NCBI GenBank assembly: GCA_016209155.1
Contig: JACQWU010000043.1
Coordinates: 1 to 9,232, forward strand
Reading direction: 5' to 3'
DNA length: 9,232 nucleotides
Source: Candidatus Desantisiibacteriota bacterium
Lineage (GTDB): Bacteria > JACRDZ01
Shown: one piece after another, positions 1 to 6,115 of the stretch
Position numbering within the stretch: position 1 is the first letter of the stretch
How the letters are laid out: each line of letters starts with the position of its first letter
Notes under the pieces: model-generated
The model's input: only the letters and a program-made list of their open reading frames with translations
Told to the model about the DNA's origin: nothing
The model's database searches: none
Position numbers and translations under genes: made by a program

Positions 1-59
1 TTATTATCGGTAAGTTGTTATTATTATTTATTTATTTTTTAAGTGGTGTGAACGGTTAC
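1..59 (-). mobile_element. End of a second IS66-type element (runs off left edge)
   Basis: Read on the minus strand from position 59 the sequence begins GTAACCGTTCACACC. This resembles the sequence starting at 1309 (GTAACTATTCAGC), which lies upstream of the IS66 transposase where an element end is expected. The coding sequence of that transposase stops making sense exactly here: the codons for FKKT are followed directly by this motif. The simplest reading is that another IS66-family element, mostly outside the window, inserted into the transposase gene at about 59/60. The match between the two ends is short (9 of the first 11 bases), and no target duplication can be checked because the other end is not in the window. 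Confidence 0.45.
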
Positions 60-1189
60 GTTTTTTTAAACCTGCCATGGCTTCCTGGCTTTCTTGTTTT
101 ATCGAGTGGCGGAATTTCTTTTTCACCCTCTTTTAAAATAATTCGATATTCTTTTTTATATTTTTTGATTTCATCTGACGATAATATTCCACCAGCGTCA
201 TTCACGGCTATGTTCATATCTTTAAGCAATTCTTTCATTTGTTTTGCCCATGATTGCCCATCTTGTTCCCATGATCTTTCCAATTCCCGCAGATGATGTG
301 CATTACATAACGAATGCAAACATTCATATTTGTAGTAGGGCTTCCAATGATCATGGCATAATGTGCCTTTATATTTTGGTAATATCCCCATTTCATCCAT
401 TGCTTCACTTCCTCTTCTTTTATGAGGATAAAAATATGTCCATAAATCGTTTGATAAGCTGTGCAGCCAGTACTGGTCTCCATTGGAATTTATCCCTGTT
501 TCATCTCCGTGAAGAACCGATGATTCCAAAAGTTTCCTTTTTGCTATTTCTTCAAATAGCTCCAATAAATCGTATGCCTCTTTATTAAAATTGCATATCG
601 ATCCGGCGCTGACAGGAATCCCTTTATCTTGAAAATCTTCTTCAATCCGATTGTAGGGAATCAATTGATACTGAGACAGATTAACCGCATTAGCTTTCAA
701 TTTTATTCCATATTGAACAGGACGAGTAACATTCTCCGGAAACATGGCTGTGAACCGCTTCCCATCTTCACTTTCTAAAATTTGAGCTTGATATTCTGTT
801 ACATGCCGTCTAATATTGATATCAATAATTTGCCTCGATTCATAACCAACTTCCTTGTATTCTCCATGCGGAATAGTTCTTTTATCAACTATCAGTGGAA
901 TTACTTCATCTGGATTATCAACTTTTTTTAACGTTGTTCCATTATGTCCTTTTTGCCCGCCTGGTTTCTTTTCCCCCTTTACCTTTTGCTGCCGTTCTCT
1001 GTTTCGATCTGTCGATGGGGGTTTGCTGCTGTTACGGCTGTTAAGATTTAATCGATTAACAAGTAATGTTACAACCATAACCAACAATTCAATTATAGAT
1101 TTAACAGATGGGTTTATATCTTTTTCTTATTTGAGAAATTTTTCTACTTTCTCAATTGTTGTTTTGATATTTATATTTTCTATTTTCAA
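56..1189 (-). pseudogene. IS66-family transposase, N-terminal stop and C-terminal truncation
   Basis: IS66 transposases are DDE enzymes that cut and paste the element. The longest open stretch (343 codons from 1087) contains the family hallmarks: NSRNSSKPPSTD followed by KKPGGQKGHNG, the zinc-binding-type region, a first acidic site in LHGDETGIN, and CHDHWKPYY followed by HSLCNAHHLRELER. Family members continue for roughly 100 more residues after GRFKK with the conserved segment that carries the last catalytic glutamate. Here the frame ends at 56, where another element end begins. The frame upstream of 1087 also looks coding (KTTIEKVEKFLK, then EKDINPSVKSIIELL) but has a TAA at 1127-1129. The original start was probably a TTG near 1189 or similar. 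Two independent lesions make this a dead gene. Family assignment is very secure; the exact start is not. Confidence 0.85.
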
Positions 1190-1309
1190 GTAACTACCCC
1201 GGGGAAAAGCTCTGTTCTTTTATTTATAAATATCGTAACACGGGTTTTTAAACTTGAATTTTATTCAAGGGTATTCCTTCATTTTTTTTATTTTTTGCTG
1301 AATAGTTAC
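60..1309 (-). mobile_element. IS66-family insertion sequence, truncated
   Basis: This is an IS66-family element of the single-transposase type, with no tnpA or tnpB upstream. It holds the transposase reading frame (about 60-1189), then some 120 bp of AT-rich leader, then a probable terminal repeat reading GTAACTATTCA inward from 1309. The opposite end is missing because the transposase is cut at position 60. The element sits between 1310 and the leftover element end at 1395-1443, so it probably landed in that older element. With one end and the catalytic C-terminus gone it cannot move by itself. Confidence 0.65.
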
Positions 1310-1367
1310 TAAAAAACAAAAATATGATGAATTTTTTTTGTAAGTTAATCTCTTTTTTTATATGATA

Positions 1368-1383
1368 TTCATACGTATGAACT
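1368..1383. promoter_or_regulatory. Palindrome shared with the parB-like gene (candidate parS-like or operator site)
   Basis: TTCATACGTATGAA (1368-1381) is a perfect 14-bp palindrome. Including two flanking bases, 16 bases are identical to part of the 18-bp palindrome at 8880-8897. It lies 12 bp inside the terminal repeats of the leftover element. Binding by the ParB-like protein is an inference. Confidence 0.4.
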
Positions 1384-1394
1384 CTCTTATTGGT

Positions 1395-1443
1395 GGGTCA
1401 ATTTATGTGAGCATTAGCGGGTCAATTTAACTAAGCGCTATAG
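1395..1443 (+). repeat. Terminal repeat pair, copy 1 (inverted relative to 6250-6298)
   Basis: GGGTCAATTTA occurs at 1395-1405 and 1419-1429, then TAAGCGCTATAG at 1432-1443. The inverted partner at 6250-6298 keeps the same order and the same 24-bp spacing, with one change in one motif (GGATCAATTTA). Repeated subterminal transposase-binding sites are characteristic of IS21-family ends. Confidence 0.8.
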
Positions 1444-1484
1444 CCCTAAAGCTTTAAATTTATTTTTTTTAATTTGAACAGATG

Positions 1485-1517
1485 TTTGTAGTGATTCGAC
1501 TTTTGTAGTGACTCCGA
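1485..1517 (+). repeat. Short tandem repeat TTTGTAGTGAYTC
   Basis: TTTGTAGTGATTC (1485-1497) and TTTGTAGTGACTC (1502-1514) are two near-identical copies 17 bp apart, upstream of the AAA ATPase gene. A plausible promoter overlaps the second copy: TTGTAG (1503-1508), 17 bp, TATATT (1526-1531). The repeats could be an operator, but nothing else in the window supports that. Apart from this, the stretch 1444-1638 shows only AT-rich sequence. Confidence 0.4.
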
Positions 1518-1638
1518 ATTTTGATTATATTATGAAACTGTATAAAGATAAAGAATTCAAGTAGGTATATAAAAGGTTTCAGAGGTTTAATGAAATCTTC
1601 TTTACAGCAAGGATAAATCATGTTATTATTTCCTTACT

Positions 1639-2301
1639 ATGAAGAAAGAAATGCTAAAGCAAATAATAAGAGATTTTCATCTTGCAACACCGTCGAACCT
1701 GTTCGAGCGGGATTTGAATGTTCCATTGTCTTCCGGCAAAATTGTTTCAATTATCGGTGTTAGAAGAAGCGGAAAGACCTCTGTTATTTTAAATTTAATT
1801 GAAAAACTGATAAAAAATGGAATAAATAAGCAAAAAATATTATATCTAAATTTTGAGGATGAAAGATTAGATTTAGAAACGGGAGAACTTGATTTAATTT
1901 TACAAGCCTTCAGGGAACTTTCTCCTGATTTAAATCTTAAGGAATGCTATTTATTTTTTGATGAAATACAAAATATTGAGAACTGGGAAAAATTTGTAAG
2001 AAGGGTATATGATTCGGGAACAAAAAATATATTTATTACAGGTTCTAATTCAAAATTTTTAAGCAGTGATATTGCAACCAGCCTTAGGGGACGGGCGTTG
2101 AGCTATGAAGTTTTTCCGCTTTCTTTTAAAGAATATCTTAATTTTAATAAAGTAGTGGTTGATCTTTACAGTTCAAAGTCGGTTGCTAAAATTAATAACT
2201 ATCTTATCAAATATCTGAATAATGGAGGATTCCCCGAGGTTGTCAGCTATGAAGATAGTTTGCGCGAGAAAACAGTGATCTTGTGGAGCGATATGAAATA
2301 A
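1639..2301 (+). pseudogene. DUF4143-type AAA ATPase, N-terminal part of a broken gene
   Basis: This holds the AAA_14 ATPase domain of the large, functionally unclear DUF4143 family, soluble ATPases of about 400 residues. Walker A is GVRRSGKTS (residues 40-48), the Walker B region is LFFDEIQ (105-111), followed by the typical W..FVRR.YD, the sensor-like ITGSNS (133-138), and LRGRALSYEVFPLSFKEYL (149-167). After LREKT (ending 2274) the frame goes wrong: the next residues, VILWSDMK, are not family-like and a stop follows. The true continuation, DLVERYEIKH, resumes two bases later in another frame at 2277. Compared with family members about a dozen residues are missing at the join, so a small deletion broke the gene. 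The ATG at 1639 has no clear ribosome site next to it; AAGGA near 1613 is too far upstream. Confidence 0.8.
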
Positions 2302-2903
2302 AACATACTGCTGTTTTGAAATATTTCATAAAGAGGATACTTGCCTCGTCAACTAAACAGCTGTCGGTAAATACTATTTATAATGAAATAAAATCTTCCG
2401 GATTTAAAATAGGGAAAAATCAACTTTATGAATACCTTGACGCGTGTCAAAATATTTATATGGCATTTATTTTGAAAAAATACAGCTATAAACTGGTCAG
2501 CCGTGAGCTTGGTGAACGCAAAGTCTACTCCATAGATAACGGTTTGTTAAATGCTGTGAATTTTAAATTTTCTAACGATTCAGGTAAAGCAATGGAACAG
2601 TTAGTTTTTCTTGAATTAAAGAGAAGAGGGAAAGAAATTTATTTTTACAAGGAAAATTATAAATGTGATTTTATCATAAAAGAAGGCAATTCCATAAGAG
2701 AGATAATACAGGTTTCCGAATCTCTATCAGAAGAGAAAACAAAAAAAAGGGAAATAAAAGGTATTATTGATGCTTGCAAAGAATTTAAGCTGGAAGAAAG
2801 TATTATAATCACAAAAGAAGAAATGCCGGATATTGAAGTTGAAAAAATAAAAATACGAATGGTTCCTTTATATAAATGGCTGTTGTTAGGGTTAGATAGT
2901 TGA
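2277..2903 (+). pseudogene. DUF4143-type AAA ATPase, C-terminal part of the same broken gene
   Basis: This is the rest of the ATPase in the third frame. It starts with DLVERYEIKH, the segment that follows the ATPase core in this family. A winged-helix-like region follows (LSVNTIYNEIKSSGFKIGKNQLYEYLDAC), then the DUF4143 C-terminal domain: KVYSIDNGLLNAV, MEQLVFLELKRRGKEIYFYKE, CDFII and EIIQVSESL. That last set follows the PD-(D/E)xK-like nuclease fold often noted for the C-terminus of this family. The stop at 2901-2903 sits where family proteins usually end, so nothing is lost at the 3' side. It could be translated only from a weak internal start such as GTG 2283, without a visible ribosome site. 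Together with the upstream part it is best read as one inactivated gene of about 420 codons. Confidence 0.8.
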
Positions 2904-3013
2904 CGTTGGTTTTTACGGTGCATAAATATTAACAAATTTTGTTGATAATATTTACTTAAAAAATGCCAAGACAACAAGCACGATTAGATATTCCATGTGC
3001 CTTACAAATAGAT

Positions 3014-3050
3014 GGACGACGGACGACCGCTTCGCTGGGACGAAGGACGC
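3014..3050. repeat. GGACGA-rich dispersed repeat, copy 1
   Basis: A GC-rich island in AT-rich spacer: two GGACGA units (3014-3026), then CTTCGCTGGGACGAAGGACG (3030-3049). The last 20 bases recur with one change at 4011-4030, and CGAAGGACGC recurs at 3751-3760. The spacer 2904-3140 otherwise holds nothing recognisable. Confidence 0.7.
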
Positions 3051-3144
3051 TTTATGAAACATACTAAGTTCATAGATGATAGTAAAAGTGGCAACGTTTT
3101 AATTAATGAAAAATTTTATTATTACTGCAATATTATTGTTGTTA

Positions 3145-3153
3145 TGTTATAAT
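3145..3153 (+). promoter_or_regulatory. Extended -10 promoter element for the DUF4258/YgiT pair
   Basis: TGTTATAAT at 3145-3153 is a perfect extended -10 (TGnTATAAT). No good -35 is visible about 17 bp upstream, which is tolerable for extended -10 promoters. It lies 48 bp before the ATG at 3202 and would drive both genes of the overlapping pair. Confidence 0.5.
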
Positions 3154-3201
3154 TTATGTGATTTAGATAATAGATTTTATTAAAAGGTAAATCCCATAAA
3201 T

Positions 3202-3525
3202 ATGAATGTTAATCTATTAGAATTTATAAAACTTTGCGTTAAAGAACAAAAAACATATTGGACTTATCATGTAAATATGAGATTAAAAGGACGAAGTATA
3301 TCACGGGAAGCAATTTTATCTTCAGTGAATACTTATGAGATAATAGAGAATTATCCTGTAGATAAATATTTACCAAGTTGTCTTGTTTATGCAAAATATC
3401 AAGGAGAAATAATTCATATCCATATAGCTATTGATTTAGAAAATGATAATATAAGAATAATTACAAGTTATAAACCTACATTAGATAAATGGAAAGAAGA
3501 TTTTAAAACAAGGAGAAAACCATGA
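3202..3525 (+). CDS. DUF4258 domain protein, putative toxin partner of a YgiT-type antitoxin
   Basis: A 107-residue protein with the DUF4258 pattern: a histidine early on (H23 in YWTYHVNMRLKGRSIS), an acidic/proline stretch (IIENYPVDKYLPSCLVYA, about 48-64), a core strand with alternating histidines (IHIHIAID, 71-78) and the closing motif IITSYKPTLDKW (86-97). DUF4258 proteins are small RelE/HigB-like or BrnT-like candidates of unproven activity, very often encoded next to a YgiT-type zinc-finger protein. That is the case here: the stop overlaps the next start (ATGA at 3522-3525). Start ATG 3202 is preceded by AAAAGG near 3182, rather far upstream. The order, possible toxin first and antitoxin second, matches mqsRA. 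Toxicity is inference from context; domain assignment is fairly secure. Confidence 0.8.
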   Translation: MNVNLLEFIKLCVKEQKTYWTYHVNMRLKGRSISREAILSSVNTYEIIENYPVDKYLPSCLVYAKYQGEIIHIHIAIDLENDNIRIITSYKPTLDKWKEDFKTRRKP

Positions 3526-3746
3526 GGTGCCAAAATTGTGGTTGTGAACTAGAGAAAAAAATTACTGATTTACCATTCAAAATTACACATGATTCTATTA
3601 TTATTATTAAAAAACTACCAGTATTACAATGTCAAAATTGTAATGAATATTTAATTGAAGATCCTGTGATGAAAAAAGTTGAAAATATTTTATGTAAAGT
3701 TGATAAAACAGCTGAACTTGAAATTTTAAGTTATGCTGCTGTTTAA
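3522..3746 (+). CDS. YgiT-type zinc-finger protein (MqsA N-terminal-like), putative antitoxin
   Basis: A 74-residue protein with two CxxC pairs, C3/C6 and C37/C40 (MRCQNCGC and VLQCQNCNEYL), that would bind one zinc ion as in the N-terminal domain of MqsA/YgiT. The helix-turn-helix half that lets MqsA repress its operon is absent: after the second CxxC pair only about 34 residues follow (PVMKKVENILCKV and on). It could therefore neutralise the DUF4258 partner by binding, but probably not act as a repressor by itself. It is translationally coupled to the DUF4258 gene by a 4-bp ATGA overlap. A GGACGA-type repeat starts directly after the stop codon. Confidence 0.8.
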   Translation: MRCQNCGCELEKKITDLPFKITHDSIIIIKKLPVLQCQNCNEYLIEDPVMKKVENILCKVDKTAELEILSYAAV

Positions 3747-3760
3747 CCAGCGAAGGACGC
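3747..3760. repeat. GGACGA-type dispersed repeat, short copy
   Basis: CCAGCGAAGGACGC begins immediately after the YgiT-type stop codon. CGAAGGACGC is identical to 3041-3050, and CCAGCGAAG is the reverse complement of CTTCGCTGG found in both longer copies. It lies at the junction with the headless remnant that follows. Confidence 0.55.
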
Positions 3761-3766
3761 GCTAGT

Positions 3767-3967
3767 CAAGAAGGGTATAATGCAAGGAATAAACGAACAG
3801 ATTTTGCGGTAATATATAAAAGTAAGAGAGTTTTTGGTTGTGATAATTTAAAAGATTGGCACTATCATCCGTTTGAAGAACCGGATAAACATATATTTTG
3901 TAACAAACCTTCCTTAGAAAAAATATTTTCAGACATTAATGATGTTTCCCAAAGGTTAAACATTTAA
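3767..3967 (+). pseudogene. C-terminal remnant of an unidentified small protein
   Basis: Frame 2 is open and protein-like for about 66 codons to the TAA at 3965-3967. It includes RTDFAVIYKSKRVFGCDN, DWHYHPFEEPDKHIFC and SLEKIFSDINDVSQRLNI. No start codon or ribosome site precedes it in frame, and its 5' side joins straight onto the repeat at 3747-3760. The histidine-rich HYHP...KHIF stretch and size loosely recall small toxin-antitoxin components such as the TumE/DUF6516 group, but this is not a firm match. It is best read as the tail of a gene whose front was lost, possibly by recombination at the repeat. Confidence 0.45.
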
Positions 3968-4010
3968 AGTTGTATTCTCCTCAATAACAAACACTCAATA
4001 CAATAAACCA

Positions 4011-4030
4011 CTTCGCTGGGACGAGGGACG
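4011..4030. repeat. GGACGA-type dispersed repeat, copy 3
   Basis: CTTCGCTGGGACGAGGGACG matches 3030-3049 in 19 of 20 bases. A weaker echo (TGGACGAAAGGGAC) follows at about 4088-4101. The stretch 3968-4237 holds no supported gene. Confidence 0.65.
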
Positions 4031-4237
4031 AGTTGGGAAATTCATGACTCTTGACTGATAGCTCATGGTATGGATGAGAGATGCGATGGACGAAAGGGAC
4101 TTTTGCTGCTTGAATATAAAGGAATTGCTGATAAAAAAAAATAAGTTATTTGATTTTACAGTTGTTTTTATGTTATTATTCAATTTAATTAAATTGTATT
4201 CGTTAACAGTGATTGGAATTGAGAATATCAAAAATAA

Positions 4238-4267
4238 GTGAAATATTTGCTAAAAATTTGATATAAT
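4238..4267 (+). promoter_or_regulatory. Putative promoter of the AbrB/MazE-like + VapC pair
   Basis: TATAAT at 4262-4267 with GTGAAA at 4238-4243 and an 18-bp spacer. It lies 89 bp upstream of the ATG at 4356. In such pairs the antitoxin usually represses this promoter, but no clear operator palindrome is visible. Confidence 0.4.
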
Positions 4268-4355
4268 AATGTAAAAGCAAGAATAAGCAATATAAAAGGC
4301 CAAAATCTAGGATATAGGATAAGAGTTTTTTTAGTTCAAGATGGAGAATATAATT

Positions 4356-4607
4356 ATGAAAACTGCAGAATATACTGGTACTATTTTATCGGATGGACAT
4401 ATAGATATACCCAAAAATATAAGGAAAGAATTAAAGTTACAAAAGAATTCAATGGTTAGGGTAACTCTTGTAAAAGAAGAAGATAATAAACTTCCAGATG
4501 ATTTTTTAAAACTTTTTGGAACATGGGAGGATGAACGAGGAGCGGATGAGATAATCAGGGAAATTTATGGAATGCGAATATCTTCAAGAAGAGAAATAAA
4601 ATTATGA
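4356..4607 (+). CDS. AbrB/MazE-like antitoxin of a VapBC-type pair
   Basis: An 83-residue protein. Its N-terminus (YTGTILSDGHIDIPKNIRKELKLQKNSMVRVTLV, about 6-39) has the swapped-hairpin AbrB/MazE pattern: strand, glycine turn, IPK.IR.EL, strand. This fold binds DNA and represses the operon. The C-terminal half (PDDFLKLFGTWEDERGADEIIREIYGMR) would wrap around the toxin. The longer frame opens at 4341, but GGAG at 4344-4347 sits correctly for ATG 4356, so the later start is chosen. The gene overlaps vapC by ATGA (4604-4607), meaning the two proteins are translationally coupled and made together. The pairing with a PIN toxin supports the call. Confidence 0.8.
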   Translation: MKTAEYTGTILSDGHIDIPKNIRKELKLQKNSMVRVTLVKEEDNKLPDDFLKLFGTWEDERGADEIIREIYGMRISSRREIKL

Positions 4608-5023
4608 AATATCTTTTAGATACAGATACTATGATATATTACTTGAAGGGGGAAGAATCGGTAAAACAGAAAATTCTCATGATAGGTTTGGAAAATATCT
4701 CTATTTCTATTATTACGTTATTTGAACTATATTATGGTGCCTATAACTCCAAAAAGATTGATGAAAATATTCAAAGAATAGATAAAATTAAGGAGATTAT
4801 TTTAGTCTTTGGTATTGATAGTTCAATATTTCATCACTTCGGCAAAATAAAGTCTTCATTAAGAAAAACCGGTAAAATAATAGGAGATTTTGATTTAATA
4901 ATAGGGATAACGGTCTTGTCTAAAAATATGATATTAGTTACTAATAATATAGAGCATTTTAGCCGCATTGAAGGGATAGTTATCGAAAATTGGTATAAAG
5001 ATGAAAACAACAATATATCATAA
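4604..5023 (+). CDS. vapC: PIN-domain ribonuclease toxin, VapC type
   Basis: A 139-residue PIN-domain protein of typical VapC length. The acidic Mg-binding residues are in place: D6 in LLDTDTMIYYLKG, E41 in FELYYGA, D95/D97 in IIGDFDLIIG, and the closing LVTNNIEHFSRIEGIVIENW (111-130), where N114 stands at the fourth site. VapC enzymes cleave RNA, commonly tRNA or a rRNA loop; the target cannot be read from sequence. It follows the AbrB/MazE-like antitoxin with a 4-bp ATGA overlap. All catalytic residues are intact, so the toxin is probably active and held by its partner. This pair is the one clearly complete toxin-antitoxin module in the window. Confidence 0.9.
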   Translation: MKYLLDTDTMIYYLKGEESVKQKILMIGLENISISIITLFELYYGAYNSKKIDENIQRIDKIKEIILVFGIDSSIFHHFGKIKSSLRKTGKIIGDFDLIIGITVLSKNMILVTNNIEHFSRIEGIVIENWYKDENNNIS

Positions 5024-5143
5024 GTGCTGAGTAATATCAGACCACCTGATCTCTATGAAATTGTGATGGACCCCAATTCAATATTTTTATGCAAACATAA
5101 CCTGAACAAGTCGGAATAAAAGATAGGAGCTCTTTGTCCCGTC

Positions 5144-5198
5144 TCACATTATTTTAACTAAAAATCTCAAATTAAATTGAATATCAAATTATTTTAAC
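5144..5198 (+). repeat. Subterminal repeats at a probable element end
   Basis: TCACATTATTTTAAC (5144-5158) and TCAAATTATTTTAAC (5184-5198) match in 14 of 15 bases, 40 bp apart. A weaker copy, TCTCAAATTAAATTG, lies between them at 5165-5179. Repeated sites just inside a TGT tip are typical transposase-binding sites in Mu/Tn7/Tn5053-type ends. Confidence 0.5.
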
Positions 5199-5210
5199 AA
5201 TAGTAACAAC

Positions 5211-5248
5211 AATGGCAGAGCGGAAAAAAATCCGTTCTGCCATTTTTC
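5211..5248. terminator. Rho-independent terminator, probably bidirectional
   Basis: AATGGCAGAGCGGA (5211-5224), a six-base A loop, and TCCGTTCTGCCATT (5231-5244) form a 14-bp stem with one G-T pair. On the plus strand it is followed by a T-rich run, giving a classic terminator. On the minus strand it lies just after the exeA-like stop at 5253, with a poorer T run. Confidence 0.75.
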
Positions 5249-5252
5249 TGTT

Positions 5253-6059
5253 TTATATAGTCTCAGTAAAAGCGATTCTAACATGTTCCGGTGATACGAC
5301 ATTGCATTTTTTACTTGCCGCAGCAATAAGTGCACCTCTCGCTACTATGTTTGTTTTCCGGAGTAGTCCTCTTGTTCCTTGATGTATAGCCAGAATAGCT
5401 TCATCAGAAAATAGCTGCTGTTTTATTCCTGCAATTTCAAGATGGTGTTTTATGTATTCTCCGGTGTCTTTAAATTTAATCCCATCAAGATGACTTCTGG
5501 AGACAACCCTTGATGCTAATGAACGGGATTTGTCATACATAAGTTTGTCTATTAAATTATTCTGTCCTACAAGAATAATCGGCATTATCGCCTTGGAATC
5601 CATTTCAAACTGCCCTATAGTATGCAGCTGTGAAAATATCTCCAGACGTATAAGATGTGCTTCATCTATTATGAGTACCGGAACTTGTTTTTTATTATCT
5701 ATTTCCAATATTATTTTTCTTATGGTATTCATAATCGATGTCTGTGAAAGAGAATTATTTTCAACATTTAAGGCAAGACATATTTGTTTTAATACTTCGA
5801 GTATTGATCCTGTGTTTGCTGTTACCTCTATTATCCTGTACTGAGAAGGATGAAGCTTGGAGAGCGCATATCTTAATGCGGTTGATTTTCCAGCCCCGAC
5901 ATCACCTGTTATTACTGAGACAGCACCACATCCGACAGAATAGAGAACTCTCTCTGCTATACCAATAACCCCAGGTGTATTTAATATTTGATCAATTTTT
6001 AAATCATGCGGGAATGGTTCATTTTTGAAACCAAAAAATATTTTGTAGTTTGCTATCAT
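5253..6059 (-). CDS. ExeA/TniB-like AAA ATPase, transposition partner
   Basis: A 268-residue AAA+ ATPase of the ExeA-like group found next to Mu/IS481-type DDE transposases. It would act like MuB/TniB: bind DNA with ATP, choose the target and stimulate the transposase. The N-terminus FFGFKNEPFPHDL (8-20) is the group signature. Walker A is GDVGAGKST (52-60), Walker B VLIIDEAH (128-135), the sensor region ILVGQ (162-166), then the arginine-containing SLASRV (180-185). A start at 6107 is open, but AAGGAGAG at 6065-6072 fits ATG 6059, which also begins the family-like sequence. The gene is intact, but its transposase partner just upstream survives only as a tail, so the ATPase is orphaned. It is unrelated in position to istB, which belongs to the next element. 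Confidence 0.85.
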   Translation of the reverse strand: MIANYKIFFGFKNEPFPHDLKIDQILNTPGVIGIAERVLYSVGCGAVSVITGDVGAGKSTALRYALSKLHPSQYRIIEVTANTGSILEVLKQICLALNVENNSLSQTSIMNTIRKIILEIDNKKQVPVLIIDEAHLIRLEIFSQLHTIGQFEMDSKAIMPIILVGQNNLIDKLMYDKSRSLASRVVSRSHLDGIKFKDTGEYIKHHLEIAGIKQQLFSDEAILAIHQGTRGLLRKTNIVARGALIAAASKKCNVVSPEHVRIAFTETI

Positions 6060-6115
6060 CTTAATCTCTCCTTTCAAATAACTTTCCGCTTTTGTAGTAA
6101 GTCTCATCTATAGTG

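Larger units (their letters stand above)
1318..1443 (-). mobile_element. Leftover end of an IS21-like (ParB-IstAB type) element
   Basis: Positions 1395-1443 carry two copies of GGGTCAATTTA (1395-1405 and 1419-1429, 24 bp apart) followed by TAAGCGCTATAG (1432-1443). The same arrangement, inverted, is found next to istB at 6250-6298. After 1443 the two sequences diverge, so the tip is near 1443 and the body extended toward lower coordinates. The body is lost: IS66 begins at 1309. A palindrome at 1368-1381 is shared with the parB-like gene of the right-hand element. This suggests 1318-1394 is the leader region of a related element, whose left end this would be. Confidence 0.6.

Noticed and set aside
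2923-2954. AT-rich inverted repeat after the ATPase stop (AAATATT...AATATTT)
   Set aside because: The stem needs bulges, is almost all A-T and has no T run after it, so it is not a convincing terminator.
2657-2977. 106-codon minus-strand frame opposite the ATPase C-terminus
   Set aside because: It is the complement of a well-recognised coding sequence; low-complexity I/S-rich translation.
3995-4231. 78-codon open frame on the minus strand
   Set aside because: Runs through the GGACGA repeat and AT-rich spacer, has no ribosome site and no protein-like pattern.
5211-5248. Hairpin as a transposon terminal inverted repeat
   Set aside because: Loop of six A and T-rich tail fit a terminator; it lies inside the probable element tip at 5135.
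6060-6107. Earlier start for the ExeA-like ATPase at 6107
   Set aside because: The ribosome site AAGGAGAG and the family N-terminus both point to ATG 6059.
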